From the NCBI GenBank assembly GCA_002067405.1, contig MVRP01000035.1:1-30374 (forward strand): DNA of 30,374 bases, written 5' to 3'. The position numbers were made by a program, and so were the translations under genes. The stretch's first letter is position 1. Each line of letters starts with the position of its first letter. Positions 16,555 through 24,481 of this stretch are shown in pieces. The notes beneath the pieces were generated by a model, which was not told where the DNA came from, ran no database searches, and was given only the letters and a program-made list of their open reading frames with translations. The DNA comes from Syntrophorhabdaceae bacterium PtaU1.Bin034. GTDB taxonomy: Bacteria > Desulfobacterota_G > Syntrophorhabdia > Syntrophorhabdales > WCHB1-27.

Positions 16555-17685
16555 TTATATCCTGATCCATTTCCGTTTTAGTGCGTAGAAGAGTGCAAGG
16601 CCGGCCAGGTAGGCGATACCCATGTTCCACATGGCAGTGCCGGCAGTGGCAAGGAGCACGAAGAGATTCTGCTTTTCGAGCCTGATATCCCTGATAACAA
16701 GAGAGAGCTCAAGACCGGCGAAAAAAAGAATGACCCCCAGCACGGCGCGCGGAAAGACCTGAAGAAGAAGCGAGACGGAATCACTGAAAAGAAAGCCAAC
16801 AACGAGAAGGATCGTACCGAGCATTACCATGGAGCCACCCGTGCGCGCTCCGAACCGGATGTGTCCTGCCATGCCCCCTGCCCCATGACAGAGGGGAATG
16901 CCTCCGATAGAGGCACTCACCAGGTTCATCACGCCTTGATCGATGCTCATACCCTTTGCCGTGACCTTCTTGTCCGGAAAATGCCGGTTGTTCTCTTCAA
17001 CGGTGCCGATAATGGCGTTACCTAATGTCAGCGGTGCCTGGGGAAGACCCAGAATGACAAATCCCGCGAGAAGCTCGCTCCACGACATGTGAGAAAAAAC
17101 CGGTTGAGGGAGCCGAAAACTGACGGAGATATGGGACAGTTCAAAGAGCAACGACGGCTTTTGAGCAACGGCAAGAATGACGCCATAGCACAGCAGCACG
17201 AGCATACCCGGAAGCCTTCGGCTGCCAAGAAGAATCAGTATGAGAAGGACACCGCCAAGGCCTGCCAGGGGTTGCAGCTTCATCATGCCTAACCCCTCTA
17301 TCATAAAACTCAACCCCAGCCCGAGCATGATGCCCCGTACCACGGGCTTTGTGGTGATCTTCTCAATCCATGTAACGGCGCCGGACAGACCCATGAGGAG
17401 CCAGAATACACCCGTAAAGATGCCGGAGCCCCAGATCATTCCCGGTGTTGTGACAGATGCGTGGGCAATGGCCATACCGCCGATTGCTTTCATCGGTTGG
17501 GTAGGGATCGGGGTCTTGTAATAGAGTCCGACGAAAATGTTGAAAATACCGAAGGTAACCAGAATGCCGAGCGGGTCCAGCTTGTTCAGTGTGAGGTAAC
17601 CCAGAACAAAGGGAATCAGTGTGCCGAGGTCGCCGAAGGCGCCGGCAAGTTCCATCCGGTTGTAGTCATTGCCCCAAAGCCGCAT
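16555..17685 (-). CDS. MOT1-type molybdate/sulfate transporter
   Basis: A polytopic inner-membrane protein of 376 residues in the MFS_MOT1 / putative sulfate-molybdate transporter family. The diagnostic motifs are present twice in related form: GAFGDLGTLIPF (15-26) with PIPTQPMKAIGGMA, and in the second half LPQAPLTLGNAI with PLCHGAGGMAGHIRFGARTGG. Plant and algal relatives carry molybdate with high affinity; bacterial ones are mostly untested, so the anion is inference. ATG 17685 follows a weak GGCGG site. It is a single gene, convergent with the small membrane protein. Confidence 0.85.
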   Translation of the reverse strand: MRLWGNDYNRMELAGAFGDLGTLIPFVLGYLTLNKLDPLGILVTFGIFNIFVGLYYKTPIPTQPMKAIGGMAIAHASVTTPGMIWGSGIFTGVFWLLMGLSGAVTWIEKITTKPVVRGIMLGLGLSFMIEGLGMMKLQPLAGLGGVLLILILLGSRRLPGMLVLLCYGVILAVAQKPSLLFELSHISVSFRLPQPVFSHMSWSELLAGFVILGLPQAPLTLGNAIIGTVEENNRHFPDKKVTAKGMSIDQGVMNLVSASIGGIPLCHGAGGMAGHIRFGARTGGSMVMLGTILLVVGFLFSDSVSLLLQVFPRAVLGVILFFAGLELSLVIRDIRLEKQNLFVLLATAGTAMWNMGIAYLAGLALFYALKRKWIRI

Positions 17686-17717
17686 CCGCCGTTTACCCGC
17701 TGTTATAAGAATACTCT

Positions 17718-17723
17718 ATTATA
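17718..17723 (-). promoter_or_regulatory. -10 box of the MOT1-type gene
   Basis: On the minus strand this is a perfect TATAAT about 33 bases before the ATG at 17685. The -35 position has only a weak match (AATTGT with a 17-base spacer). Confidence 0.35.
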
Positions 17724-18003
17724 TGTCGCCGGGCACCACCACAATTATCCGTACGGCGGATAACCGCATGGTGTCGTATTGCGGGGTAGATTGCGAAGAA
17801 CCTGCGGCAGAACCGCTTTACTTGCATGGACGAATGGCGCAATGACCTGTGGGGAAGCGTGCCGGAATGCAGAAGCCAAACTTATCCACACACATTTCTT
17901 TCCCTATCCGCTCGCGTCAGGGCTCGCATCGCTCCGTCAACTGGTATAGAATGTAAACAGGCCCATGGGAACGGGCCGGAATGTTCCATCGGAGAAACTG
18001 ACA
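17724..18003. other. Divergent intergenic region between MOT1-type and DUF6599 genes
   Basis: No gene is seen. It holds a tiny GCGG/CCGC hairpin (17756-17767) and a TATAGAAT box (17945-17952) that could be the -10 of the downstream DUF6599 gene, without a clear -35. Confidence 0.35.
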
Positions 18004-18966
18004 ATGAGATACGACACGAAGGCTGAAAAGGCATCCGGCGTGAAAATAACGGTGCTGTTTCTTGTGCTGTTTCTCGTTACGGTGGTGTTTCACGGCCATG
18101 CTGCGGACATTGGCAAGACGGGAGGCCGGGTTCCGGGCATCGGGGCATGGCCGCGGGGCGCGGACGGCTGGGTGTGGGAGGGTTCTTCCCTCTCGTACAA
18201 TCGCCGCACCGTCTTCAATTACATTGACGGCGCGGCAGAGGTCTATCTCGCTTACCGAATGAAAGGGGTCACGGTCACGAGCTACACAAAACCCGATGCC
18301 GGGCCGGTCCGGGCCGAGGTCTGGGAAATGGGAAGCGCGCAGGACGCATTCGGGGTCTTTTCTTACGAGCGGCAGGACCCTTCGGCCGGTATAGGTCAGG
18401 GTTCGGAATTCGACGGCGGTTTGTTGCGTTTCTGGAAAGGACGTTTCTTTGTCACGGTCTCCGCAGAGGAACCTGACAAGACGTCCGACCTGGCCGTTCT
18501 CGCCCTCGGCCGGCAACTCGCGGCATCTATTCGGCAGACAGGCCGGCCGCCCGAGCTTCTCGATCTCCTCCCCAGCGAGCCTTCTGCACCGGACCTCGAA
18601 CACGCCCGCTTCCTTCGCAGCCACGTGCTTCTCAATCAACGTCTCTTCATTTCGAACAGGAACATACTGCAGCTCGGGAATAATACGGAGGCCGTGCTGG
18701 TTCCCTATCCCGGCATAGAGGCCAAGGCCTTCCTGTTGCTCGTTCGCTACCCCTCATCCAAGCGCGCAGAAGCCGCGTACCGGTCGTTCGGGGCCGAGTT
18801 CGGAGGGGCCCGGGCGGCAGAGAGCGCAGAAACAAGAAAGGTAAAGAGTGCAAAGGCAGCTCGCCGAGGACGTTATCTGGCTGCGGCACTGAATGTCCCG
18901 GACAAGGAAGTCGCCGACAAGCTGCTCGCGGCGACATTGAGAAAAATGAAGGAGAGCTCCCCATGA
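18004..18966 (+). CDS. DUF6599 family exported protein
   Basis: A 320-residue protein with an N-terminal hydrophobic export signal (about 13-35, ending near HGHAAD). The mature part begins with GWVWEGSSLSYNRRTVFNYI and DGAAEVYLAY, which I recognise as the DUF6599 pattern; the function is unknown. A Lys/Ala/Arg-rich stretch lies near residues 275-300. ATG 18004 follows CGGAG at 10 bases and gives a proper signal peptide; an in-frame ATG at 17965 would put 13 extra residues before it. The last codons overlap the DUF362 gene by four bases (ATGA), so the two are translated together and probably act together outside the cytoplasm. Confidence 0.72.
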   Translation: MRYDTKAEKASGVKITVLFLVLFLVTVVFHGHAADIGKTGGRVPGIGAWPRGADGWVWEGSSLSYNRRTVFNYIDGAAEVYLAYRMKGVTVTSYTKPDAGPVRAEVWEMGSAQDAFGVFSYERQDPSAGIGQGSEFDGGLLRFWKGRFFVTVSAEEPDKTSDLAVLALGRQLAASIRQTGRPPELLDLLPSEPSAPDLEHARFLRSHVLLNQRLFISNRNILQLGNNTEAVLVPYPGIEAKAFLLLVRYPSSKRAEAAYRSFGAEFGGARAAESAETRKVKSAKAARRGRYLAAALNVPDKEVADKLLAATLRKMKESSP

Positions 18967-19841
18967 AAAAAAGCAGGATAGGTCGGCGGGATTTTCTCAA
19001 GGCGGCAGCGGGATTTGCGCTCGGCGGCCTTTCCTTTGCGCCCCGTGGCTTTGCCGAAGATCGCTCCAGGGTGGTGCTGGTAAGAAACGCGGAGGTGCTC
19101 CTGCCCACCGGGGAGATCAATGCCCCTGTCGTGAGGGCCATGCTCGATGCAGCGGTGCAGGCCGTAACTTCCCAGAAAGACCCGGCAGCGGGCTGGAGCA
19201 GGCTCGTCTCAAAATCGGACGTTGTCGGCGTGAAGAGCAATGCCTGGCAGCCCCTTTCGACGCCCAGGGAACTGGAAGAGGCCATTGTGGACCGCGTTAC
19301 AGAAGTCGGCGTTGCGAGAGAGAATATAGCGGTCGATGACAGAGGGGCGATCTCCAACCCGGTCTTTAAACGGGCAACGGCCTTCATCAACATCAGGCCC
19401 ATCCGGACCCATCACTGGGCCGGCGCCGGCACGTGCCTGAAAAACTACATCATGTTCGTCCGGCTCCCGTGGACTTACCACCCGAACGCCTGCTCTGATC
19501 TCGGCAAAATCTGGACGCGCGACGGCCGGCGGCAAAAGACGAAACTCAACATCCTCGTTGCTCTCACCCCGCAATTCTTCGGGCGCGGCGCCCATTCATT
19601 CGACCGGCGCTACGTCTGGCCCTATAGAGGGCTCATCGCCGGCACTGACCCTGTTGCCGTCGATACCGTGGGTGCGGAGCTGCTGCGAAAGAAGCGAATA
19701 GCGTTCTTCGGCGAGGACCGCGACCTCGATACTCAACCCATCCATATTCACGCTGCCGACAAAAAATACCACTTGGGCGTCAGCGATCTCTCACGTATCG
19801 ACCTCGTCCGTGTCGGGCCCATGGAAGACGCACTGCTGTAA
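18963..19841 (+). CDS. Tat-exported DUF362 family protein
   Basis: A 292-residue protein with a textbook twin-arginine signal, GRRDFLKAAAG (Arg8-Arg9), then a hydrophobic stretch to about residue 31. The mature domain has the DUF362 pattern: VVLVRN near the start, VVGVKSNAW, and the late GLIAGTDPVAVDTVGAELL. Other DUF362 proteins often carry ferredoxin-type cysteines; none are arranged that way here, so a bound Fe-S cluster is unlikely. A Tat signal implies folding or cofactor loading before export. It is coupled to the DUF6599 gene. The substrate and reaction are unknown. Confidence 0.85.
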   Translation: MKKSRIGRRDFLKAAAGFALGGLSFAPRGFAEDRSRVVLVRNAEVLLPTGEINAPVVRAMLDAAVQAVTSQKDPAAGWSRLVSKSDVVGVKSNAWQPLSTPRELEEAIVDRVTEVGVARENIAVDDRGAISNPVFKRATAFINIRPIRTHHWAGAGTCLKNYIMFVRLPWTYHPNACSDLGKIWTRDGRRQKTKLNILVALTPQFFGRGAHSFDRRYVWPYRGLIAGTDPVAVDTVGAELLRKKRIAFFGEDRDLDTQPIHIHAADKKYHLGVSDLSRIDLVRVGPMEDALL

Positions 19842-19966
19842 ATCGTTTCTCACAATTTATCTCACCTCCCGGACAAGGCCGTAGCTCCGGCGCGCCGGGC
19901 GTTCAATACCAGGAGTTTGTAATTAACATTGCTGCAGAGACTGTTGCGTTTCGCATCCTGTAGTGG

Positions 19967-19995
19967 TTGAACCGCCTGAGACGGATAACTATATT
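19967..19995 (+). promoter_or_regulatory. Sigma-70 promoter of the ferritin-like gene
   Basis: TTGAAC (19967-19972), 17 bases, TATATT (19990-19995). Both boxes are close to consensus with ideal spacing. It lies about 165 bases upstream of the ATG. Confidence 0.5.
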
Positions 19996-20008
19996 TGTTG
20001 AGAACAAA
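19994..20008. promoter_or_regulatory. Candidate operator overlapping the transcription start
   Basis: TTTGTT-GAG-AACAAA is a perfect 6-bp inverted repeat around three bases. It overlaps the -10 box end and the expected transcription start, a good site for a repressor. The regulator is unknown. Confidence 0.35.
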
Positions 20009-20158
20009 CAATGGGAGGTGGGAAAAGGACAAAAGATAAAAACGAAAAAACGGGGAGCAGGAAAAACAGCATTTCAACAGGTTTACGGGAATCACTTCGG
20101 GTAGCACGCCTGCCGTTACATCGTTGAGCAACTTTCAACAAATGCAAGGAGGTAGACC

Positions 20159-21598
20159 ATGGCTTTCAATCCTTTTCAGGAGAAAGGAATCCCATTGGAG
20201 CAGCAGGTCCACAGCTGGACCAGCCTCGATGTGGAACCCTATGACAAGAATGCAGTCGATCCGTATACCCGGTGCCGGGTAATTCTCATGAACGGCATCG
20301 AGGTGGAGGCTGCCATCTTTAAACATGAGTTTTCGAGAATGTGCCCCGACATGGAGCTGAAGAAGAGCATCGCCTTCACCCGGCGCCTGGAACAGCAACA
20401 GCAGAAGATCATCAACTGGCTCATCCCTGCTGACGAATCGGCCATCGAAAACACCATCGGATATGAGCAGCTTGCCGTCGACCTGACCGCCGGGCTGGCA
20501 AAACTGTTGTCAAACACCTATTCAAAGCAGGTATTCGATTTCGGGCTGCTTGAAGATTTCGACCATCTCTATCGCTACGCAAACCTGCTCGACCTGATCC
20601 AGGGGAAGGACGCTAATGATATCGTGCAGGGACAGACCGAGATCACCCTCGGCAGACCGACCATTGCCGAACATCGCCACCCCTTCGACAGCATCCGGAA
20701 CTTCAGCGACATGAAGACCTCCCAGCCCCTCGATCTGCTCTGTATCCTCACCCTCGTCTCCGCCGAGCAGCAGACCATGAACTTCTATATGAATACAGGC
20801 AACAGGGCATCGGATGCGACGGCACGCGGTCTTTACCAGGAGATCGGCATGGTCGAGGAGCAGCATGTGTCGCAGTATGAGAACCTGATGGATCCCCGTG
20901 CCTCGTGGTTCGAGATGCTCGTGCTCCATGAATACAACGAGTGCTGGCTCTACCACTCGCTCATGGAGCAGGAGGTGGATTCCAAGATCAGGAAGATATG
21001 GGAGATGTGCCTCTCCATGGAGCTTCAGCACCTCAGGATAGCCTCCGAGTGCCTGCAAAAGTACGAGAACAAAGATGCCCGGGATATGTGCCCGCAAATG
21101 CTGCCCGATCCGATCGTCCTCCGGTCGAATATCGATTATGTGAGGAACATTCTCGCTACCCAGGTAAAGCTGACCGCGGACGGGCCCAATATCGTTCCCG
21201 TGGACCAGCTCCCCGGCGACAGCAGATACTCCTGGTACCAGCGTACGGTAAACGATGCGTTCGTACCGAGCCAGAACATCATCCAGAGACGCATCAACGA
21301 CCGGGGCGAGGATTACCGGCTTGAGCTGAGCGGACCCCATCCCGTGGAGTCGTTCAGGGACAGGAAGAGGGTTGCCATGTCGGAGACATGCATCCTGGAA
21401 GGCATGGAAGTGGCGGACCATCAGGGCAAAAGCATCGGCCAGATCAAAGAAATGTACTTTAACGAATTTCTTTTGAACAGACGGCTGAAAGCAGATCTTT
21501 ACGTCCCTCTCAACGCCATAGAAAAAGTTGCAAAAGAAATCCAGTTGAAGATCAATGAAGAAGAAATAGAAAACATGGGATGGAGGAAGTCGGCGTAA
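20159..21598 (+). CDS. Ferritin-like di-iron protein with C-terminal PRC-barrel-like domain
   Basis: A soluble protein of 479 residues without a signal peptide. The middle part has the four-helix di-iron order E, ExxH, E, ExxH: Glu203, Glu233-x-x-His236, Glu258 (or Glu261), and Glu288-x-x-His291. An N-terminal segment (about 95-150) repeats the helix pattern with Glu103 and Asp133-x-x-His136, suggesting a degenerate second half. The last 65 residues, LEGMEVADHQGKSIGQIKEM to NMGW, look like a PRC-barrel/DUF2171-type domain, including the YVPLNAIEKV strand. Likely roles are iron handling or peroxide/oxygen scavenging; this is inference. The start has a perfect AAGGAGG leader. It is a single gene with its own promoter and a strong 3' hairpin. 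Confidence 0.7.
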   Translation: MAFNPFQEKGIPLEQQVHSWTSLDVEPYDKNAVDPYTRCRVILMNGIEVEAAIFKHEFSRMCPDMELKKSIAFTRRLEQQQQKIINWLIPADESAIENTIGYEQLAVDLTAGLAKLLSNTYSKQVFDFGLLEDFDHLYRYANLLDLIQGKDANDIVQGQTEITLGRPTIAEHRHPFDSIRNFSDMKTSQPLDLLCILTLVSAEQQTMNFYMNTGNRASDATARGLYQEIGMVEEQHVSQYENLMDPRASWFEMLVLHEYNECWLYHSLMEQEVDSKIRKIWEMCLSMELQHLRIASECLQKYENKDARDMCPQMLPDPIVLRSNIDYVRNILATQVKLTADGPNIVPVDQLPGDSRYSWYQRTVNDAFVPSQNIIQRRINDRGEDYRLELSGPHPVESFRDRKRVAMSETCILEGMEVADHQGKSIGQIKEMYFNEFLLNRRLKADLYVPLNAIEKVAKEIQLKINEEEIENMGWRKSA

Positions 21599-21604
21599 GT
21601 CAAA

Positions 21605-21653
21605 CGCCTTTGCCCGGCCGGCCTTTAAAAGGGAGGCCGGCCGGGCAAAGGCG
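21605..21653. terminator. 20-bp perfect hairpin between convergent genes
   Basis: Arms 21605-21624 and 21634-21653 are perfectly complementary (CGCCTTTGCCCGG and on), with a 9-base loop. It starts 6 bases after the ferritin-like stop and ends 28 bases before the stop of the convergent methyltransferase. It has no U-tract after the stem, so a bidirectional or Rho-assisted terminator is likely. Confidence 0.7.
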
Positions 21654-21680
21654 GCATATGGGATATGGACCTCAACCCCC

Positions 21681-22292
21681 TCAGGCTCGTCCGGCGCCCG
21701 TTGTTTCCACTTCTCCGGGGGTTTTCTCCGCTTCAACCGTATATCGCCAGCCGGCCCCTTTCGACAGGACGGCGAAGCCGTTCCTGCTCAGAAGATGTTG
21801 CAGTTCCTCGATCGAACAGAAATTACCCGGCTCCCCGACCAATCTCTCCAGCCGTACCACCAGCCGCCCCATCACGGCCGACCGGTCGATGTCACACACA
21901 AACAGCCTGCCTCTTGGCTTCAGGACGCGGCGAACTTCTTCAACTGCCTTTCGGAGGTCCGTAAAGTGATGAATTGCGTCGCCGATCAAGACGATATCGA
22001 TCGTGCCGTCGCCGAACGGGAGCTCCTCGGCCCGGGCGGCGATCGGGCGGGCGTGCGGCCCGACATACTTGAGCATCCCGAGAGCCGGATCCACGCAGAC
22101 ATACTCGAGATCCGGTCTTGTCGGCCGGGCAAGGTCGAGCAGGGTCCCTGTCCCGCCCCCGATGTCCGCCACCACACCGGGATGCCCGGCTGTCTTCATG
22201 ACGTTGGAGAGGCGTGCTTTTGCACGGCCCGGATAGAAAGCGGCAGAAAACAGCTTAAACAATAAGCCGAGGCGCTCAAAAGGGACAGACAT
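21681..22292 (-). CDS. Class I SAM-dependent methyltransferase
   Basis: A cytoplasmic methyltransferase of 203 residues. Motif I is VADIGGGTGTLLDLA (Asp43 to Gly49), followed by VCVDPALGML (ribose-binding acid), AEELPFGDGTIDIV, and IHHFTDL with the RRVLKPRGRLFV strand. This is the Methyltransf_11 type; the substrate (small molecule, quinone or lipid) is unknown. ATG 22292 overlaps the DUF1579 stop by one base (TGATG), so translation is coupled. A GTG one codon earlier is possible. Confidence 0.88.
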   Translation of the reverse strand: MSVPFERLGLLFKLFSAAFYPGRAKARLSNVMKTAGHPGVVADIGGGTGTLLDLARPTRPDLEYVCVDPALGMLKYVGPHARPIAARAEELPFGDGTIDIVLIGDAIHHFTDLRKAVEEVRRVLKPRGRLFVCDIDRSAVMGRLVVRLERLVGEPGNFCSIEELQHLLSRNGFAVLSKGAGWRYTVEAEKTPGEVETTGAGRA

Positions 22293-22828
22293 CACTTCCT
22301 GGTGACCGTCATCTCCATCATCTTCTCTTCCTTTGCCCCCTTGCGCATGGTGTACATCTCGTACTGCAGGGTGTTCTCGTCCACGATCTTCGTCACGCTG
22401 CGCCAGGTCATGGGGCCCTGCACAGGATCGTCATAGCTGCTTTCCTGTGTTATGGTCCTGCCGTCAGCACCGGCCGTCCCCTCGAAATAATAGATGCCCG
22501 TGCTCATGGAATCGATCCAGGTGGACACGTATTTCCTGGTGTGGTTGTCGTAACCGATGACGTTGATACCTTTGAAGGTAATCCCCATCATCTCGCCGGT
22601 ATACTCCTGCTGAAGGTAACGGCCGTCAAGGAGCATCTTCTGTTCGCAGGTGCCCGTGGATTCGGTGGCAGGCTTGTCCGGTTCCATCCAGGCCTTTGTC
22701 TTTGTGGTCCAGCTTCCCGCCAGCTTCGCCAGCATCTTGTGGGGTTCGCCCGGAGTCCCCAGTTTTTTGTACACTTCCATCATCTCCTGCATGTCCATCT
22801 TGCTTTCCTGTTTTGCCTGTTCAGCCAT
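22292..22828 (-). CDS. DUF1579 family protein
   Basis: A 178-residue soluble protein. It has the DUF1579 pattern: HKMLAKLAGSWTTKTKAWMEP, then LLDGRYLQQEYTGEMMG and FKGINVIGYDNHTRKYVSTW, a lipocalin-like beta-barrel arrangement. The function is unknown. ATG 22828 follows AAGGAGGTACGTT, so the 12-codon-longer start is rejected. It is first in a two-gene unit with the methyltransferase. Confidence 0.88.
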   Translation of the reverse strand: MAEQAKQESKMDMQEMMEVYKKLGTPGEPHKMLAKLAGSWTTKTKAWMEPDKPATESTGTCEQKMLLDGRYLQQEYTGEMMGITFKGINVIGYDNHTRKYVSTWIDSMSTGIYYFEGTAGADGRTITQESSYDDPVQGPMTWRSVTKIVDENTLQYEMYTMRKGAKEEKMMEMTVTRK

Positions 22829-22916
22829 AACGTACCTCCTTGTTGATGTTTTTGGCTCCGGCATTCATAAAGCGGCGTTTCTTCCTAATTGCGTTAGCCG
22901 GTCAAGGTGATACATA

Positions 22917-22945
22917 AACATAGGTGGTCGCTTTGACGAAGACAA
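22917..22945 (-). promoter_or_regulatory. Candidate promoter of the DUF1579-methyltransferase unit
   Basis: On the minus strand TTGTCT (22945-22940), 17 bases, TATGTT (22922-22917). It lies about 90 bases upstream of the DUF1579 ATG. Confidence 0.35.
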
Positions 22946-23093
22946 GGTAAGCGGCTGAAAGGCGATGAAAGAAGGCGGGCGTCAGGATGACAGGCCGAGG
23001 GGGCAGGCAAGAAGGACCTGTAAAGGGGAAAGGAAACCAGTATCCTCCCCGCCTGCGCTCGGTCGGAGGGGCAACCGAATTGTCGGCCGGAGT

Positions 23094-23423
23094 TTATCGA
23101 AAATCCCTGAAGTAGTATGCTCCCTTGGCACTGATCTCTTTCAGGTACAGCTTTTGTTTGTAGAGATCCTGAAGGGTAGCAGTTTTATACTCTCCGTCCA
23201 CCAGGCATCTTAAGGTCCACGGCTTCTTCGCCTTTTCGCAGGTGACCGTTGTCACGCACCTTTCCTCTGTCTGGCTCCACGATTGATTGCGTTTGCAGTC
23301 TACCGGCATTTGTTTGAGGTTCATCTTGTTTGCCGGCTCGCCGGGATTTCCCGAAGAGGTCTGAGCGAAGCACACCACGGGCAGCAAAAGCATGACGGCG
23401 AGAAAAGGACTCAAAAATTTCAT
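23094..23423 (-). CDS. Small secreted protein with four cysteines, function unknown
   Basis: 109 residues. A clear signal peptide (1-20, cleavage after CFA) is followed by a mature domain with Cys43, Cys56, Cys62 and Cys73, an even number that could form two disulfides in the periplasm, and an aromatic end (AYYFRDFR). I do not recognise a family. The ATG follows AAGGAGGTAAC. It lies on the same strand as the DUF1579 unit but 265 bases upstream, so it is probably separate. Confidence 0.75.
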   Translation of the reverse strand: MKFLSPFLAVMLLLPVVCFAQTSSGNPGEPANKMNLKQMPVDCKRNQSWSQTEERCVTTVTCEKAKKPWTLRCLVDGEYKTATLQDLYKQKLYLKEISAKGAYYFRDFR

Positions 23424-23718
23424 GTTACCTCCTTTATGATAGGGCTTACGGTTTCGGCTTCTCAGCGTATGGATTGTGCTGTGCCGGTAGAAGCAACAGT
23501 CGTGCCGGGGATCGGAGTCTTACAACACCAATTATTTCAGACAATTACAAACGAGCAATTTCCGCTGAAGAGCGCAAAATGTCGAAAGAGCCAAATGAGC
23601 TCGACAATGCTGCCGAACGGAAGGATTGCGGGTAACGGGAAGGGTGCATAGAATTAGAATATTAGTATCCTTCGGGAAGGGGCCGGGAAGGATATCTTTT
23701 ATTCGAAAGGATATTCTC
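23424..23718. other. Divergent intergenic region
   Basis: No gene is seen. A TATCCTT/AAGGATA inverted repeat (23666-23672, 23688-23694) sits in the leader of the downstream hydrolase. AT-rich TAGAATTAGAATATTAG (23650-23666) could hold its promoter. Confidence 0.3.
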
Positions 23719-24375
23719 ATGAACCAAAACGTGACGGAGCGATCGGTTGAAATCCCGGTGGATTCGGCGATCCTCCTGGGAGATCTTGTCATTCCCGGCA
23801 TCACCACGGCGCTGGTGATATTTGCCCATGGCAGCGGGAGCAGCCGCCTCAGCCCGAGAAACAGGTTCGTTGCATCCGCACTTCAGAAAGATGCGATGGC
23901 CACTCTCCTTTTTGACCTTCTTACTCCTGAGGAGGACAGAGATTACGACATGCGCTTCAATATAGAACTGCTCACCCAGCGACTTGAAGCTGCTACCCTG
24001 TGGGTAGCAGCCCAGCCTGACCTTGCCGGTTTTCCTCTTGGGTATTTCGGAGCGAGTACCGGTGCGGCGGCAGCGCTTGGAGCGGCTGCCGACCTGTCGG
24101 AAAGGATCGGGGCCGTGGTGTCCCGGGGTGGGCGTCCTGATCTGACACCGCGGGACCTCGGCCTGGTCAGGGCGGCGACACTGCTTATTGTGGGGGGCCT
24201 GGACGACGTCGTGATACAGTTGAACCGACAGGCCTATTCGGGTCTCACCGCGAAGAAAGAAATGCAGATAGTCCAGGGAGCCACCCATCTGTTTGAAGAA
24301 CCGGGGACCCTGGAAGAGGTTGCACGCCTCGCCTCCGACTGGTTCAGGCAGCATCTTTCGGGCCCGCTCCGTTAG
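23719..24375 (+). CDS. Dienelactone-hydrolase-like alpha/beta hydrolase
   Basis: A cytoplasmic protein of 218 residues. FAHGSGSSRLSPRN (35-48) gives the oxyanion region, GYFGASTGAAAAL holds nucleophile Ser113 in GxSxG, VGGLDD supplies the acid (Asp162/163), and GATHLFEEPG holds the base His190. This layout is common in the dienelactone hydrolase branch, often found next to phosphoribosyltransferase domains, which are absent here. The substrate is unknown. ATG 23719 follows GAAAGGA at 8 bases; the longer frame upstream is non-coding in appearance. Confidence 0.85.
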   Translation: MNQNVTERSVEIPVDSAILLGDLVIPGITTALVIFAHGSGSSRLSPRNRFVASALQKDAMATLLFDLLTPEEDRDYDMRFNIELLTQRLEAATLWVAAQPDLAGFPLGYFGASTGAAAALGAAADLSERIGAVVSRGGRPDLTPRDLGLVRAATLLIVGGLDDVVIQLNRQAYSGLTAKKEMQIVQGATHLFEEPGTLEEVARLASDWFRQHLSGPLR

Positions 24376-24481
24376 GCGTTTAGGTTTACGGAGCCTTGCG
24401 AAGCAGTGTTTCAAACATTTTTCGGGCAACAGTTGAAGCGGGCATGTCGTTCAAATCATACGCAGGCGGCGACACCGGGAC

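Larger units (their letters stand above)
19842..20158. other. Leader and promoter region of the ferritin-like gene
   Basis: No gene is called. It holds the promoter and palindrome listed separately, then an A/G-rich untranslated leader of about 150 bases with a small GTTGA/TCAAC inverted repeat near 20122-20138, ending in the strong AAGGAGG site at 20146-20152. Confidence 0.5.

Noticed and set aside
19846..19860. 15-mer TTTCTCACAATTTAT also present at 4256-4270
   Set aside because: A 15-base match in a 30-kb window is within chance expectation, and no longer similarity surrounds either copy.
19862..20131. Minus-strand open frame of 89 codons in the ferritin-like gene leader
   Set aside because: It covers the promoter and A/G-rich leader, and the peptide is low in information with no ribosome binding site.
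20522..21736. Long open frame (404 codons) on the minus strand opposite the ferritin-like gene
   Set aside because: It is an antisense shadow: the plus-strand gene has a strong ribosome binding site and di-iron motifs, while the antisense peptide has no recognisable domain and runs through the intergenic hairpin.
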